Source of the DNA: Lepraria neglecta
Lineage: Eukaryota > Ascomycota > Lecanoromycetes > Lecanorales > Stereocaulaceae
Assembly (NCBI GenBank): GCA_033220425.1
Contig: CM065646.1
Span: 5,773,501 to 5,837,500 of the forward strand
DNA: 64,000 nucleotides
Reading direction: 5' to 3'
Positions 22,429 through 34,389 of this stretch are shown in pieces. Every line of letters begins with the position of its first letter. Within the stretch, counting starts at the first letter, position 1. The notes below the pieces were generated by a model. It was not told where the DNA came from. It ran no database searches and saw only the letters and a program-made list of their open reading frames with translations. Position numbers and translations under genes: made by a program.

Positions 22429-24215
22429 TTAAAAAGTCCCCATCAAGCCCTCCAGTTCCTCCGGACTTAGTGTACTTCTTCTCCTGCTTCCTTTCAATTT
22501 CTTCGTGACCCCACTCTTGACTGTACTTTTCCTCCGTGGTCTGTTCTGTTCTCGTTTCCGCGCCTCTTCTGCTTCGGATTGTGCGCGTTCTAGTTTCTGC
22601 TGGACGGTACGAGCTTGCGAGGAGGGTCTGGGCTGCGTCTATAGAATTGTGTAAGCCTGTAATTCTATGCGTGGACAAATGTCATGTTGCTTACCTGGAG
22701 CGGTATACGTGATTTAGTCTTCGAAGGGCTCCATTGAAGGGCTTTGTAGTTGGAAAATTCCAGCAGAGAAAGGTCGTCTTCTCCATCCACGGGCTTGACG
22801 TTTTCTTCTGCTATGGACTGGAAGACAACTTTCTTCGGTAAAGGAGCTGGTCTGGCATTTGCGTCCCTGTCGCCAAGTGCTCTGCCTGTTGCAAGCACAT
22901 CGAGGTCGACCTCCGCAACAGGGGGATCAGTCTTAAGATCCTCGTTGGAAAGTTCATTGAGATTGTCTTGTAGGTCGCTCAGGATGTCCGAGGTGTTTGC
23001 GTCTGCTTCTTCAGATTGCTTCAACAGCAGTGAGTTCTCATGGGCTTCTTGTGCTGTCGGCATTCCTTGGCCAAGATCGATTCCCCTTCTCAAGTCGTCT
23101 AGATTGATCGTGTCCCCTGTGTCCACCATTCTTTTCTTCCATCCGTCCATCAGTGCGACCGCTTCTTTCCATCGAGCCGTCATCTTCTCCCAGCCTTCTC
23201 TCAACCTGTGGATCTCTTCTTCCCTGATCTCTACCTCTTCTAGTGGAACAAATGAGGGATTTGTGAGCAGGCCTCGCAAGTGCTCGAGGACTTCATTGGT
23301 GCTGGTGGCCAAAGCCTCGTATGATGGAGGTCCTCCCATAAATCCATTACCATATTCCATCCCTTCTGCACTGACGCCTATCTCAATGCTCTGCGCCGAG
23401 TCCGCCGGTAGGCCTTGGAGACTTCTCAACGTTTCTAGAGTGCCTCTTACAAGGCCGATCAGTGCATCATTCTCGTCGCTCAACCCTTGGCTCAACTGTG
23501 TCAAGAATTCGGTCGTCTCTTGTTTCAAGGAATATGTAGGATCTTCGAGGTCCGTTCCGAGTTCGCCATTCCTGTTCCCTTGCGCACCTTTGTTCAAGCC
23601 TGGCGTCACGACGACGACGCCCACCTGGCCACCATTACCATCTCTTCCCCGTCGTCCTTCTAGGTGTCGCTTCAGTCGCTGTATCTCACCGTCCCGCCGC
23701 CGAACATCCGTAGCACACAGTGCTCTGATTTGCGCAACGGTCTCTTTCAGACGGGCCATCTCTTCTCTGAGTGCCCTATTCCTAGTCTCAGCACTCCTAA
23801 GCGTCGCACGAGCAGCACGTTCTTGTGCGCCGGTAAGTGCTAGCTGTCTGTCCAGATCTACATTTCTGTTTTCGAGGCGTGTGATGGTTTGTGTTTGTTG
23901 CGTCGTTGAGGTCCGGAGGGCCTGTAGATTTTGGGATAGGCTCGCAAGGGTGTCGGACTCGCGCTGAGAGTAGGAAATGGTCAATGTTTAAGCATTAAAG
24001 AGGCCAGCAAAGGGTCCTTGCAATTTTTGACTTACATCTCGTCTCAGAATCAGATCGTGTACTAGATTCATAACTTGGGACATGGCCGCATCTACTCCTC
24101 CCTCCGTCTCCTTCGGTGTCGCAAAATCAATTGGCGTGCCATTTCGTAGAAGACCACGGGATAGGAGAAGATTGTTAATGTAAGCAGATGCTGTCTTGCG
24201 GCTTTCGGGGTCCAT
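22429..24215 (-). CDS. ADIP-type (afadin/alpha-actinin-binding-like) coiled-coil protein
   Basis: Three exons on the minus strand: 24,215-24,036, 23,963-22,695 and 22,638-22,429, with introns of 72 nt (GTAAGT...CTCAG) and 56 nt (GTAAGC...ATAG). Together they give 552 residues. Exon 1 encodes the N-terminal helix typical of the family (SAYINNLLLSRGLLRNG, then a VMNLVHDLILRRD segment). Exon 2 starts with a long coiled coil at about residues 60-160 and continues with mostly disordered and helical sequence. Exon 3 is basic and closes with STLSPEELEGLMG, a motif usual at the end of the fungal homologues. Relatives are linked to spindle-pole/microtubule or septum-related structures; the role here is inferred from that. 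The start was chosen because the ATG precedes the conserved helix. Confidence 0.85.
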
Positions 24216-24541
24216 TGTGCAATGTGACTGCGTTCTCAGTAGATGGTAGACTCTGCTTGGTAGCGGACCAAAAAGTAAACAAAGCAGGGGAAATAAGGCT
24301 GACTCGCCGAAGTTTTCCCGCGCGTTTCCTGGCTCGCCTGGCTTCAACATTTGTCTGCTCATTGGCAATAGTCCTGTGCCACAACACAGGAAACGCCCAC
24401 AGTTTTCCTGTCACTTCAAATGGTTAAAATTTCCAGTGTGTTGTCACCGCCCACCCGTCCGCCTTGCAATTCATGGCTTGAACATGCTGGAACGGCTCCC
24501 CCAATACAAAATATCCCATTGAATATCACCCCCAACTCATC

Positions 24542-27500
24542 ATGTCCTGGACTGTGCCCCTCTCTTCCAGCCCGCTGGCACCATCTACACCAGGATCTGG
24601 TCAACGAGCCACCAACATCTTCGCAAACTCACCAAGCGGCCTCCCCTCGAACCCTTCTACGACGCCCGCTGGTCCTCCACCATCCTCAGTTGGATCCTTC
24701 ACACCTGCAGACCCTCCTCCCTCCTCGATCCTTGGCAGCTCTCAGCTGGGCTCTGGAAAGACTTTGTTCAAGGCGAACCCCTCCGCTAGTGCAAATACCG
24801 GCTCACGACGAAGCGTCAACCCCTTCTCTCAGAGTATAGACGAAGACAAGCTTGCTCGATTTCTGGATAAAAGCGGTGGTTTTGATTTCGGAGACAGCAA
24901 TGGAGCTTCGACGAAGCAAACCTTTGGCTTGCCCAGTGGTAAACATAATCTAAAACCTACACGCGACAGTGATGAGGAAGACTATGAAGATGAAGAGGAG
25001 GACTACGACCACGAAGAGGAGGATTACGATGAGGATGAGGATGAGGATGAGGAAGATGAAGGCGCGGAGGATGGAGCTACCATGGACCCAGCGTCAGGCA
25101 AAGCTTTGGTTGATGCAGGCTCTACGACCCAGTCAGCACTCACCAAGTCCCCGGCAAATGGATCTACATCTGAGTATGGATCGTCTATCATGGAGGGCAA
25201 ATCTAGAGGTGTGAAGAGGTCACGAGGCGGAGCTATGATCCCCCCAGCTTCGACACGCATCGCGAAGGAACTCACAGAGCCAGGGCAGGAATCAGAAATC
25301 CCCAGCATCGTCACGAACATGGCTTCACGCTCTCGCGTCGCCAGGCTTGAGGGGTCAGACGATTTAATCATTGGAACCGAAAGCATTCTTCTCAAAGAGC
25401 TTTATAGAACTAAGATAATGGGTGAAGTCCCCGAAACAGTTCTCGATGCCGGCCTTCCAAACGCAACTGAGAGCTTGTGTAACTTCTGGCGAGCCTCTCG
25501 CGATCGAGGTCTTGCGAACATACCACCAAGGCCAGAAGCGGTTCTCGGCATAGGACCAGATCAGAAGGCGCCTCCTTTACACAAAGCCATCTTCGTTAGC
25601 ACCCTGCTCTTACAGCTCCACCACCCGCCTACAGCGAAAGGAAAGCAAGCCCTAGCTGTTGCGCGTCTGAATCGATTATCCACCTCCGCAAAGTTTCCTC
25701 AAGACATTCAACTACCGTCAAACCCCACTGCACTTCCAAAAGTCCTTCTCAATTGGTTGGACGATAACCACAATCACTACAGACACACCGTGGACGAAGT
25801 ACAGCAGTACGGCCCCAGCCCAACCGGCCACGGATCCTTCTGGGATATCGTTATGCACTTGACCTTACGTGGAAAACTCGCCGAGGTGGGGCGCTTGTTG
25901 AAGAGATCGAATTTTCAGCATACAAGGACGGCTAGAGATGATGGTCACGGAACTGGGGGATACCATGGCGTTCAGATCAAGAACATCGGGCGTGTTGTGA
26001 ACAGGGCCGTCCAAGTGTTGGAGCATTGTCCATCGTGGCAAGAAGACAATTGGAATATCGCTGGGAATGAATGGTTCCTGTTCAGGAAACGTACCGAACA
26101 GGCGATGGATGATCTTACCACCTTCGCTGAGGGCCGTGATCGAGACATGGATGAATCAGAGTCCGCGTTCGAAGCTTCGAATTTCGGGCTTCGACGGACC
26201 AATATGGGACTTAGCAAATCTGCTCGGAAGGCTGAAAGCAAAGTACCATGGACCATCTACCAGAACCTGAAGACCATGTATGGCATTCTGCTTGGAGGAA
26301 CCACTGAGATAGTTTCTTGTTCACAAGATTGGGTGGAGGCTACTGTGGGCTTGACAGCTTGGTGGGATGGTGACAGCGCCGAAGACGTGGCCGTCGGAAG
26401 TCTAACCATGAGTCGAAGTTCCCTTAGACACTCGGAAGCACGAGGCAGACGTCTGGTGGACGTCAATGCCGCTGCTGCATACATTCAACGTCTAGCATCT
26501 GCTTTCAAACACGTGACAAATGACGCCAACGAAGGATCGTTCCAGGTAGAGTCAATCAATCAAGTCGAGCTTGCATTGGCATCTGTCTTTCAAGGCAACG
26601 TCGAGGGTGTGATTGGCATCCTCAGAGGATGGTCTCTCCCTATCACCTCAGCAGTTGCAGAGATATCGAGCGCGGGCGGATGGTTCGGGCCCGGAAGTGG
26701 TGAAATGGCAGACTTGCATGATGACTTAATCTCGATGAGTACCTTCCAGCAGCGGCAGCCAACAAAGCTGGTGACGAGGGACTCGATATCCGTGGAATAT
26801 GCGGAAGCTCTATCTGCGAGGGAAAGACTTCAGCCAAGTCAGGGAGCGACAATCTATGAGGGTTGGGAACTTTCCATGTCGGTGCTCAATCGCCTGGACG
26901 ACAAGGGCATAGCCGCCCAGAGAATTGGTGAGATGCTCGAACGACTTCCTGTGTATTCCGATGAACGAATGGACAAAGTCTTGCGTATTTGTCAAATTTA
27001 TGGAAAGGCTGGGGAAGCCCGCAACATCACCGAGGTAAGCTGTCAACTTCTTCCTAAATGTAGATACTAACGTTAACAGAGATACGCCGATCACGTCACG
27101 GAGACTACTGACAACTATGGCACAGCTCTGACATACTACGCCCGGGCTCATTGCAAGAAGAAAGTCAAGGACGTCCTCGATCTCCTTATATCTCTGTCCC
27201 TGGTCCAATCCATTGCATTTCCTGCACTAAAATTGCTTGACCCTAACCTCCATGCCCTCGTATTTACACCGGAAAGAAGCCTTGGCCAACTCGCCTTAGT
27301 TGACCCAGAGGCCGCAGAAATGTTGCACGCTCATCTGACGGGCTACGCAACCTTGCGCAAATTCTATGACCTGCGAGACGCGGAAGTTGTTCTTGGAGAA
27401 GGCGAGAAGCCAAGGCTGAGGCCCATTGCCCGGAAGAACGCTGCTGCAACGGCATTGCTGGCTGTCATCAGCAGCGCTGCTGACAGCATCCATGGTGGCC

Positions 27501-28052
27501 TCTATGACGAAAACCGAGATTCCATCGTGCAAGTAGACGGACTGCTAGCGCTACTTGGGGAGGCCATGGTGTTTGTCAATCGTAAGTCTTCATTGTCTCC
27601 CTGCCAACTTATTGCTGTAATTGACTGTTCTTGCAGAGCCCAAGAGTCTTCTATCTCTTCCCCAGTGCTTCACTCTCCTGAGAGCAATTGAGGATCTTCA
27701 AACCGTCACTTCCGGCGTCTACGCCCAATGCGAAGAATTTTTCCGCTCCACGCTCTCAGCATTCGACGGACAAGGTGCCCCAGCATCACCACGAGAGCTA
27801 TTGAAGAAGACGATGAGTAGTATGACTTCAGCCGGCAGCTTCTCGTTAGTAGGCAGCTCGATGCTGGACTCTGCGTCAAGTGCTGCGTCTGGTAGCAGAG
27901 CACTCATCAAGCCTGGGAAAGAAGAAAGGAGAGGGTGGGACTGGAGGAGAGGGTTGGAGAAGGACGCGAAGGGGGAGGATGTGCTCAGGATTTTGCGTTT
28001 AGGTTTGGCGAAAGATATTGCTAGACATTGGGTTATGGATGAGGGAGCTTGA
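24542..28052 (+). CDS. NUP85: nucleoporin NUP85 (Nup84/Nup107 complex)
   Basis: Three exons: 24,542-27,034, 27,080-27,581 and 27,637-28,052. Introns are 45 nt (GTAAGC...ACAG) and 55 nt (GTAAGT...GCAG), giving 1,136 residues. The N-terminus is Ser/Pro-rich with an acidic run at about residues 139-178. The remainder is the alpha-helical stack of the Nup85 family, with conserved blocks such as ATESLCNFWRASRDRG, HGSFWDIVMHLTLRGKL and ERLPVYSDERMDKVLRICQIYG. In the Y-shaped complex Nup85 joins Seh1 and Nup145C/Nup120 as a scaffold of the nuclear pore ring. The gene is intact. The ATG is the first in frame and precedes the low-complexity N-terminus usual in filamentous fungi. Confidence 0.92.
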
Positions 28053-28891
28053 TACCCTGAAGTATTTGGAACGCACTGCTTGCATAATCAGTGGATAAAT
28101 TTTACAAAAGCATAGCGCAGGAGCCATGGATAGAGAGGGCACTTGCCCAAGAATTCAGCATGCTCATTGCTCCATTGCGTCGATTCTCGTACATCTACAT
28201 CAGAAAATATTACGAAGACAGCCATCTTGTGTGCAATAGCTCTCGGCCAGGGGTTTCTAAAGAGAGCTCTAGCATGATTGTGCAAACATTTACCATGGCA
28301 GCTCCGAAAACTGGTCTGCCTGTTGCTCAAGTCATGTTCGAATTAAGTAATATCACCAAGCTATCAAGCTACAGTGTACTACTTTCCGGCTCAGCTGACC
28401 CTCGTGTTGGCATAGTTCTCACACAGTCTTCCGATGGAGCATTGCTGAGAAGCCTTCAAGCGTGAATATGCCAGCTGCAAGCTAGACTGTCCCTGATATT
28501 GACCTGTAAGGTGCTCAAGGAGACTTTGAGTTAGACCCTCTGGATCAGGATTGAAGCTTGGATATGCCAATACTGGATTAGCTGCTGTTCAATTTGACAT
28601 GTCCACTGCTCGTAATCTGCCCATCCAACACTTTATTGTCCTTTACGAACCCGGCTTGTGGCAAACTCTCCTCTGCCTGAGCAGGATTGGTATGGTTTGA
28701 GGACCACTCGCACAGAATTTCATCTTTATTCGTGGCTCATATCCCGAGACTTCTAAATTCAATAGTGTCCAGTCACTTCACCCACAACAGTTCTCCTCCT
28801 GTCCAACCCATCGTTCACATGGCTCCTCCTGTCACTTCTATAACTCGCCCTACTCCCTTCCGTCATATAGCCCTGGCTCCTCCCATCATAT
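28053..28891. other. intergenic stretch between convergent genes
   Basis: About 840 bases. A plus-strand frame at 28,091-28,465 has no ATG at its start and no domain. Nothing else is supported. Confidence 0.45.
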
Positions 28892-29218
28892 TCACTTCCC
28901 CTCTTCCCCCACTTCCGCTTCTTCTACCACCTTCTCATCAAAGACCAAACTCTTCGGTCCACTAGGATATTTCCCCTTCCGCACTTTATCCTTCCTGTGG
29001 AAATACGTGCAGTAGATGTAAAAGCCGTGTAGATGCGAAGGTATGATAGCACGTATGAAGAGGCAGCAGTTCACCAGCGTGTCGGTGTAGGGGCCTGTTA
29101 TGAGGAAGACGGCGAGGGGTGGGAAGAAGATGTTTACGATTGTTAAGAGGAGACGGTCGATTATGTTGGTGGTTGGCTAGGTTGGAGGACAGGTATAGAG
29201 AGTCAGATGGAGAGTCAT
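28892..29218 (-). pseudogene. PMP3/RCI2-like small membrane protein gene with in-frame TAG
   Basis: From ATG 29,218 the frame has TAG as codon 14 (29,179-29,177), then reads on without a stop to 28,892. The downstream part has the two-helix layout of the PMP3 (UPF0057) family: LLLTIVNIFFPPLAVFLITG, a short loop, NCCLFIRAIIPSHLHGFYIYCTYF, then a basic segment with KVRKGKYP and an acidic tail. The PPLAVF and HGFY motifs are diagnostic. PMP3 proteins sit in the plasma membrane and influence membrane potential and salt tolerance. The TAG could derive from CAG. No later ATG exists before the first helix and no plausible intron removes the stop, so the gene is probably dead; an unrecognised upstream exon is the alternative. 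Confidence 0.7.
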
Positions 29219-29390
29219 TGGATTTCGGAGCTTGACGGGAGAAGTTGGCTGTCATTGCATGCCATCAGGTGTATGATAGACCACTGGTAATGGTCGTTGC
29301 CATTGGAGTTCCATTGCTCCTTCCAAGGTTTGTGAGGCTTGCAGCAGCTACTGGTGCCAAGACGTCAACGGGAAGAGTCGCTCTCCCGGG

Positions 29391-29604
29391 GTAAATATTA
29401 GTTTGCCGTTCTGGGAACTGCTTCAGCATACGATAATCTCTTCGACAATCTATTCAATCAACTAATGTTTCGTAAAAAAGTTGTAGCCTATTTAATTCTG
29501 TACAATTCTCTCCGGAATTGTAAATTCGAAAGTGCATTGTTTGTGGTGTTATTCAAGTACGAAACTTACTACTCGCCCTTCCCTGATCGGCAAACTTTTT
29601 TTAC
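29391..29604. mobile_element. MITE (214 bp) sharing ends with the 18.4-19.8 kb transposon
   Basis: Inverted ends GTAAATATTAGTTTGCCG at 29,391 and, on the other strand, GTAAAAAAAGTTTGCCGATC ending at 29,604. Each matches the transposon terminus (GTAAAAATTTCTTTGCCGAT then CTGGGG) at about 20 of 26 positions or better. A TA pair lies at the same offset in both ends (29,392-29,393 and 29,602-29,603). The interior is AT-rich and has no coding frame, so it is best read as a non-autonomous derivative mobilised by that transposase type. Confidence 0.72.
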
Positions 29605-32600
29605 CCGGCGAGTCGCTTATTTCTAGCGGAAGAACCCCGGCTATATCTCAAGGAAATAACAGGGCATTGGATATTATTTCTTGTTTCTAATCTCTACGTG
29701 ATATACACTCTGGAAACCATTGAATTCCTTTACCCTTATCACTCGCTTCATAAAGTCTTCCATCACAGTCTCAGCTCACCCAAAAGCCGGAGAAGCTCTC
29801 AACGTTCACTCGACCAATCATTTGTTGAGAGATAACGAAGAGCAACATCCCTGCCTCTTTGCTATGGATTGTGCAGAGAAGAGAGATTCGAACGTGACCG
29901 AGAACTTCTGTGTTATGGCCAGCGAGTGTCTGTGGCAGCACAAGTATGAACGATAGAGGATAAAAAAGTGCAGTGGACGCTCGACCAGCGGTTGAATGGA
30001 CTTGGATCGTCTGACAGCACAAGAGCCGGGTATCAGACCAATTGTGGAATGGGGTTTCAAAGCAGCAATGGGCATGGATGACAGGAGTAGCAGAAAGCAA
30101 CGCTTCGCCAGCCATTGAAAGGACCAGAAGACTGTTTGACAGTGGAAGAGCATGGACCAGAGCAATGGACATTGAAATCGGCCTGATCGAGACCGGCGGT
30201 AGACACTCGAGGATCACCTTTTCTCCCTCACCACCTCCCCGTCCCTTCGAACAAGAGAAGACCGAGTTCGTCATCTCAAACATGGAATGGTCGCTTCGCT
30301 AGTCGTTCAACCACTAGGAGGATCATTAACCATCACAAGAACACAGATAGCGAGCTAGACGTGACAGAGATCTCCGAAACACGATTCAAATGCCTCAATC
30401 GTTCGTTCACATTCTCTCGAGCAAGCGTCTCGAGCATCCAGCGGGAGGAGACGGATATCTCCAGCATATACAAGTCAACTGGCAATTGGGAGGATCATAC
30501 TGTCCCAGCGGTGACGGCCTCTCAATTTATCGAATTGTATCTTTAATTTCCTGACTATGTAGTCTCCAGGGTTCTAATCGTCGACTGGTGGCCTAGCTTG
30601 CGAGGCTTCTTCAAGGCTTTCCGGCGTTGAAGCATCCAATTGAACCGTCGAGCTGGGATTGTACCAGTCCAAGGGGATAGCGAAACAGGAGGCGTACATT
30701 GAGTACGCATGTGATGAGTAAGGTCACTCGAAGGTAGAGGTCACCACCTCCATTCTTCTCTAACATAAGGCCTTCTGGCACTCGGATCGATCTCCTCCCG
30801 ACTGGGTCTGAGGCTTGCTTGTATGGGGCGGCATTCACTCCAAATTTCGGGCGTCATGTCTATGAATCATGCATTGATGAGGCAGGTCAACTCTAACGGC
30901 CTTCAACGGGTGTCAGAGTATTGTGTGTTCGCTGGAGTCGTAAGCTAGGAACGGAAAAGCTCGCAACATTCTCTATTACTCTGAGTCGAGGGCAATCTTG
31001 TATAGCCTTGAATTCTGCCCGAGCGCCTCGGTGGGGAAACTTGTGTTGGTGCAAATAGCGAAATACGATCCACACTTTCCCTCGACGTTCCTCGCTCGGA
31101 GGTACTGGAAGACGGAACATATCCCAAAGGCTGAGCTGGTCACGCGATACGATCCATGGCTCGGGTATGACTCTTTATGCAATTTCAGACGCGAGAAGGC
31201 GCTGCTCAGTACCGGCCGTCAAGATCTTCCTTGACTCGTGTATACCTGAATTCAAATCATGTCGATCAGCACTCGATCTACTGCCGAGCCACTTTGGGGA
31301 GAGATCACCCGGAACTTCCCTTTGGCAAGACATCTCGAGGCAGTGCCGCAGTGGTGATGAAAGTACGACAATTTTTCGGGTTCTTCGGTGCCATACCCTC
31401 AGGAAGCACCGGTGAGGCTGCAGATGCAGTCTGATGCCTCTAAGCAGCCGTTTCTCCATGGTCTAGAAGGATGGAGAAGGTTTCCCGTCCTACAGGGTGC
31501 ACAATCTTTCCAGAAAGCTGCAAGATCTGATGCCATCCCTGTTTGGCACGCAGTTGATGCGTCCTTCCCGTGTGAAAACCTGGTAGACGGATGCCGTCCC
31601 GTGGCGCGATCCGGCCTGGCGCAGCGAGGAGGGCCGCAGGACCATACAATTTTCCCTTTCCCCACACGGAGGACTCGAGGGCTGCTGCGATCATCGTTGA
31701 GCTAGTGAATTACAATTTATCGTTAATGGTCTAACGGCTTCTTCAGCAATCGATGTACCTTGTGGGACTCCTGAACCCGCTCTGAACGGATCAAATGCAA
31801 CTACTTTCCCTCCTCGCTTGGTTCATACCGAGCCAACACGGCTTTCTCTTTACTATTGGTTGCGTTTGCAAGGCTTTAGTGTAGGTGGCTGCAGCATATT
31901 TGGCCAACCCACTTTCCATGAGGGGAAGACATAGCCAATACCCTGTAAGTCAAAGAAATCAGCATACGCCATCACGCATATAATTCAGATCCTCTAGAAC
32001 CAGAGCGAGCACGCCATTGGCGCTTCGAAATTCACACCCGCTATACGATGTCGTGCATCGGGTGCAGTAGGGCATATTTGGGTTTTTGTCAGCAAAGCAA
32101 TTTATCTGGATTACCGAAAGCTTCAGGTAATTAGATCTTTAAAGTAAAAGACTTGTTAGACGCGATATCACGTCACTGCATGCATTGCAGATGCGGGACA
32201 GATAGCCTCCAACTCAAAACCTGGTCGTGGGGCGAACTTAGGGCAGCCTAAGAAATCTGGGTCCTGCTTGCTGCAGGAATGCGAGGTTGCAGATTCTAGC
32301 TTTCTAAGATCTCCTCATGGGTGGCTCGGCGACTTGGCTGGTACACACGGGATGGAACATCCACTCGCCTCCACAGCCTTCCGTCTAAAGCAGGAAAGCT
32401 TTGCTAATGCCCGTAATCATGGACCCTTGGGAAAGTGAGAGGGTGTGCGACTGCCTCAAGCTTCCTATCGCGGAGGAGTTGTCAAAACCGTATGTGGAGT
32501 TTGATCCCAAGGAATTCGGAACCAAAATTATTCCGGTACGCATGATTAAGCCACAAAGGCACCCTTGGGGGGCAAAACAAAGAACAGGTCCAGCTGAGAT

Positions 32601-33250
32601 CGCGGGTTGGTGGCAGCGCCCTCGAAGTTAAATATGAGATCTTACACGCGATCATCCTCTCAATAGCTTTCATCATCCTGCCGTTTAGTGGCTTCGACTT
32701 TGACAGTGCTATTTATGATGGCGCGACGTCAGTGATGAGATAGAACACGGTCTGGACTCTTTGAGACGAGTGGTGGCTTGCAAGCCATAGCAAAGTGTGT
32801 GCCGTGTGAGGCGTCGACGCCAAAATATCCCATTCCAGTATTTCGCGAGGCCTTTGGATCGCAAAAGGGAATAGGTGACAGGACACAGAAGCAAATGCAG
32901 TATGAGACGTTGTCTGGCATGTAGCGCTGTACCGCAAGAGGAAGCGCGCCTTGAGACTTACAAATACTGAAGGATTTTAGTACGATTTGATGGCGCTCAG
33001 AAATAACTCTTTCGCTTAATCCGAGGAAGCGTGAACTTCTAGATCGGAAAGGGTTACAAGTTGTGTTGCACGGGCACAGCTGTGAGTTCAATTATTATTG
33101 CCTTTACACGCGAGGCTTTATATTGTGATCAGCATTTGCCATTGAGGTGTCAGCGGCTCTACAATTCGAACTGCCCGCTGATCTTCGAAGGGGGTGGACA
33201 TTTAGGGTGTTTGGGTGGAGGGAATGGTCAATTCGATGCGGAGTGCGCTG
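29605..33250. other. gene-poor stretch, no supported gene
   Basis: About 3.6 kb. Frames on both strands overlap as mirror images (for example 29,771-30,283 minus against 30,042-30,302 plus, and 31,388-31,705 plus against 31,399-31,665 minus) and carry no domain. The frame at 32,407-32,631 starting with ATG has no recognisable similarity. It may hold gene relics too decayed to identify. Confidence 0.5.
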
Positions 33251-33432
33251 ATCCTTGGGGCTAACCGGGGGCGAGTTTGCCCCTAAAGGGGCCCTAAGCT
33301 TTGCAGCTGAGCCAATCCCGGAGTTTAGCTCCGACGGGTCATCACGGGATCTGCACGGCCGCTAGCGGGATACGATTCGTTACCAAAATTGCTTTCCCTA
33401 GCGATCGGTCTACTGAGCTATGATCCTTGTCC
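33251..33432 (-). repeat. possible tRNA-derived SINE-like or foldback sequence
   Basis: Read on the minus strand from 33,430, the sequence GATCATAGCTCAGTAGA resembles the internal A box of tRNA genes and is followed by CGCTAGGGAAAGCAATTTTG. Further on are two hairpins, GGAGCTAAACTCC near 33,320 and GCCCCTTTAGGGGC near 33,275. A related opening (GATCATCACTTAGTTGG then CGCTCGGGTGAATAGACAAT) occurs on the minus strand near 54,075. No complete tRNA cloverleaf forms. The assignment is tentative. Confidence 0.35.
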
Positions 33433-34389
33433 ACCTGATTGATCTACGGACGCACCACTCATTATCCACTTATCCTTCTGATGCTAGGGCAACCAGCTCC
33501 AACAAATCTCAAAGCATCAAGCCTCCACGGGGGTGGCAATGACGGCGGCTTTCCACTCCCAGCTGAACTGCATCACATGCTTCGCTTCGGAGATGGCCTA
33601 TGCGAAAAGGAAATGTTCTTTTTCGTTGGAGGCTCCCACATTCGCCGTGAATGGTCGATAATCTCCCGCACAGTCCTCAAAGGGGCCCAATGACAACTTT
33701 CAATTCGACTAGCAGACTAAAACTGCTATTGATCCGCTATCACACTTCCTAAGGCTTGAACAAGCGCTGCAACCTCTCGACTTTTTATTGCGCTTTCTTT
33801 GTTCGACGTGGATGAGCTCAAGCCTAATGCTCGGCGGCGGGTCGACCTTTAGATTGCTAGCCTGTAATGCTTCGTATATCGACATGGGTCATTGACTTAG
33901 GTGACTAAAGCTCAAACCAATGCAAGCCACCAAAATCCTTAACCAGGCATATTCTCATGTCATTGCCCGAACTATGGTAAGCCTCATGCATTCAGCAGCG
34001 CTAAAACTATGCCGACCAATCACTAGTCTCCATTGTGGGGCATAATGCGATTGTGGAATGGCAAGATCGAGGCGAAACCAGCTCGGCAATCTACAAAGTA
34101 AGTACTATTAGTACTTTTCCATACTTGTCCCTTTCCCCTCTGCCTGCACGACGTCAAGTACCCTCATCATCCCCCCCGGTAGCTGCATGAGTGGCCCTTC
34201 GACCAAAGGTCTAGATCTGCCACTTACCCACTGTCGCATAACGGAAAAGCCCTAATCTGTTTGGGATTGGTGTACTATTTGATATCAAGACTTGGCTTCA
34301 GATGATCAGAACTATGCGAGAACAAAGACCAGGTATCATGGACCACCATCCTGCCCTATTCGTCCATCCTCCTCACCCCATCTTAGGCT
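33433..34389. other. intergenic, upstream of the Zn2Cys6 gene
   Basis: About 950 bases without a supported gene, presumably including the promoter of the regulator gene. Confidence 0.45.

Noticed and set aside
22750-23967. A 405-codon plus-strand open frame
   Set aside because: It lies fully opposite the ADIP-type gene, whose minus-strand frame has coiled-coil pattern, consensus introns and a conserved C-terminus. The plus frame is Ser-rich mirror sequence.
29870-29910. Minus-strand CGTTCGAATCTC resembling a tRNA T-loop
   Set aside because: Flanking bases cannot form the T-stem or acceptor stem.
32407-32631. Plus-strand 74-codon frame starting ATGCCCGTAATC
   Set aside because: No recognisable similarity and no conserved context; may be a relic but cannot be shown.
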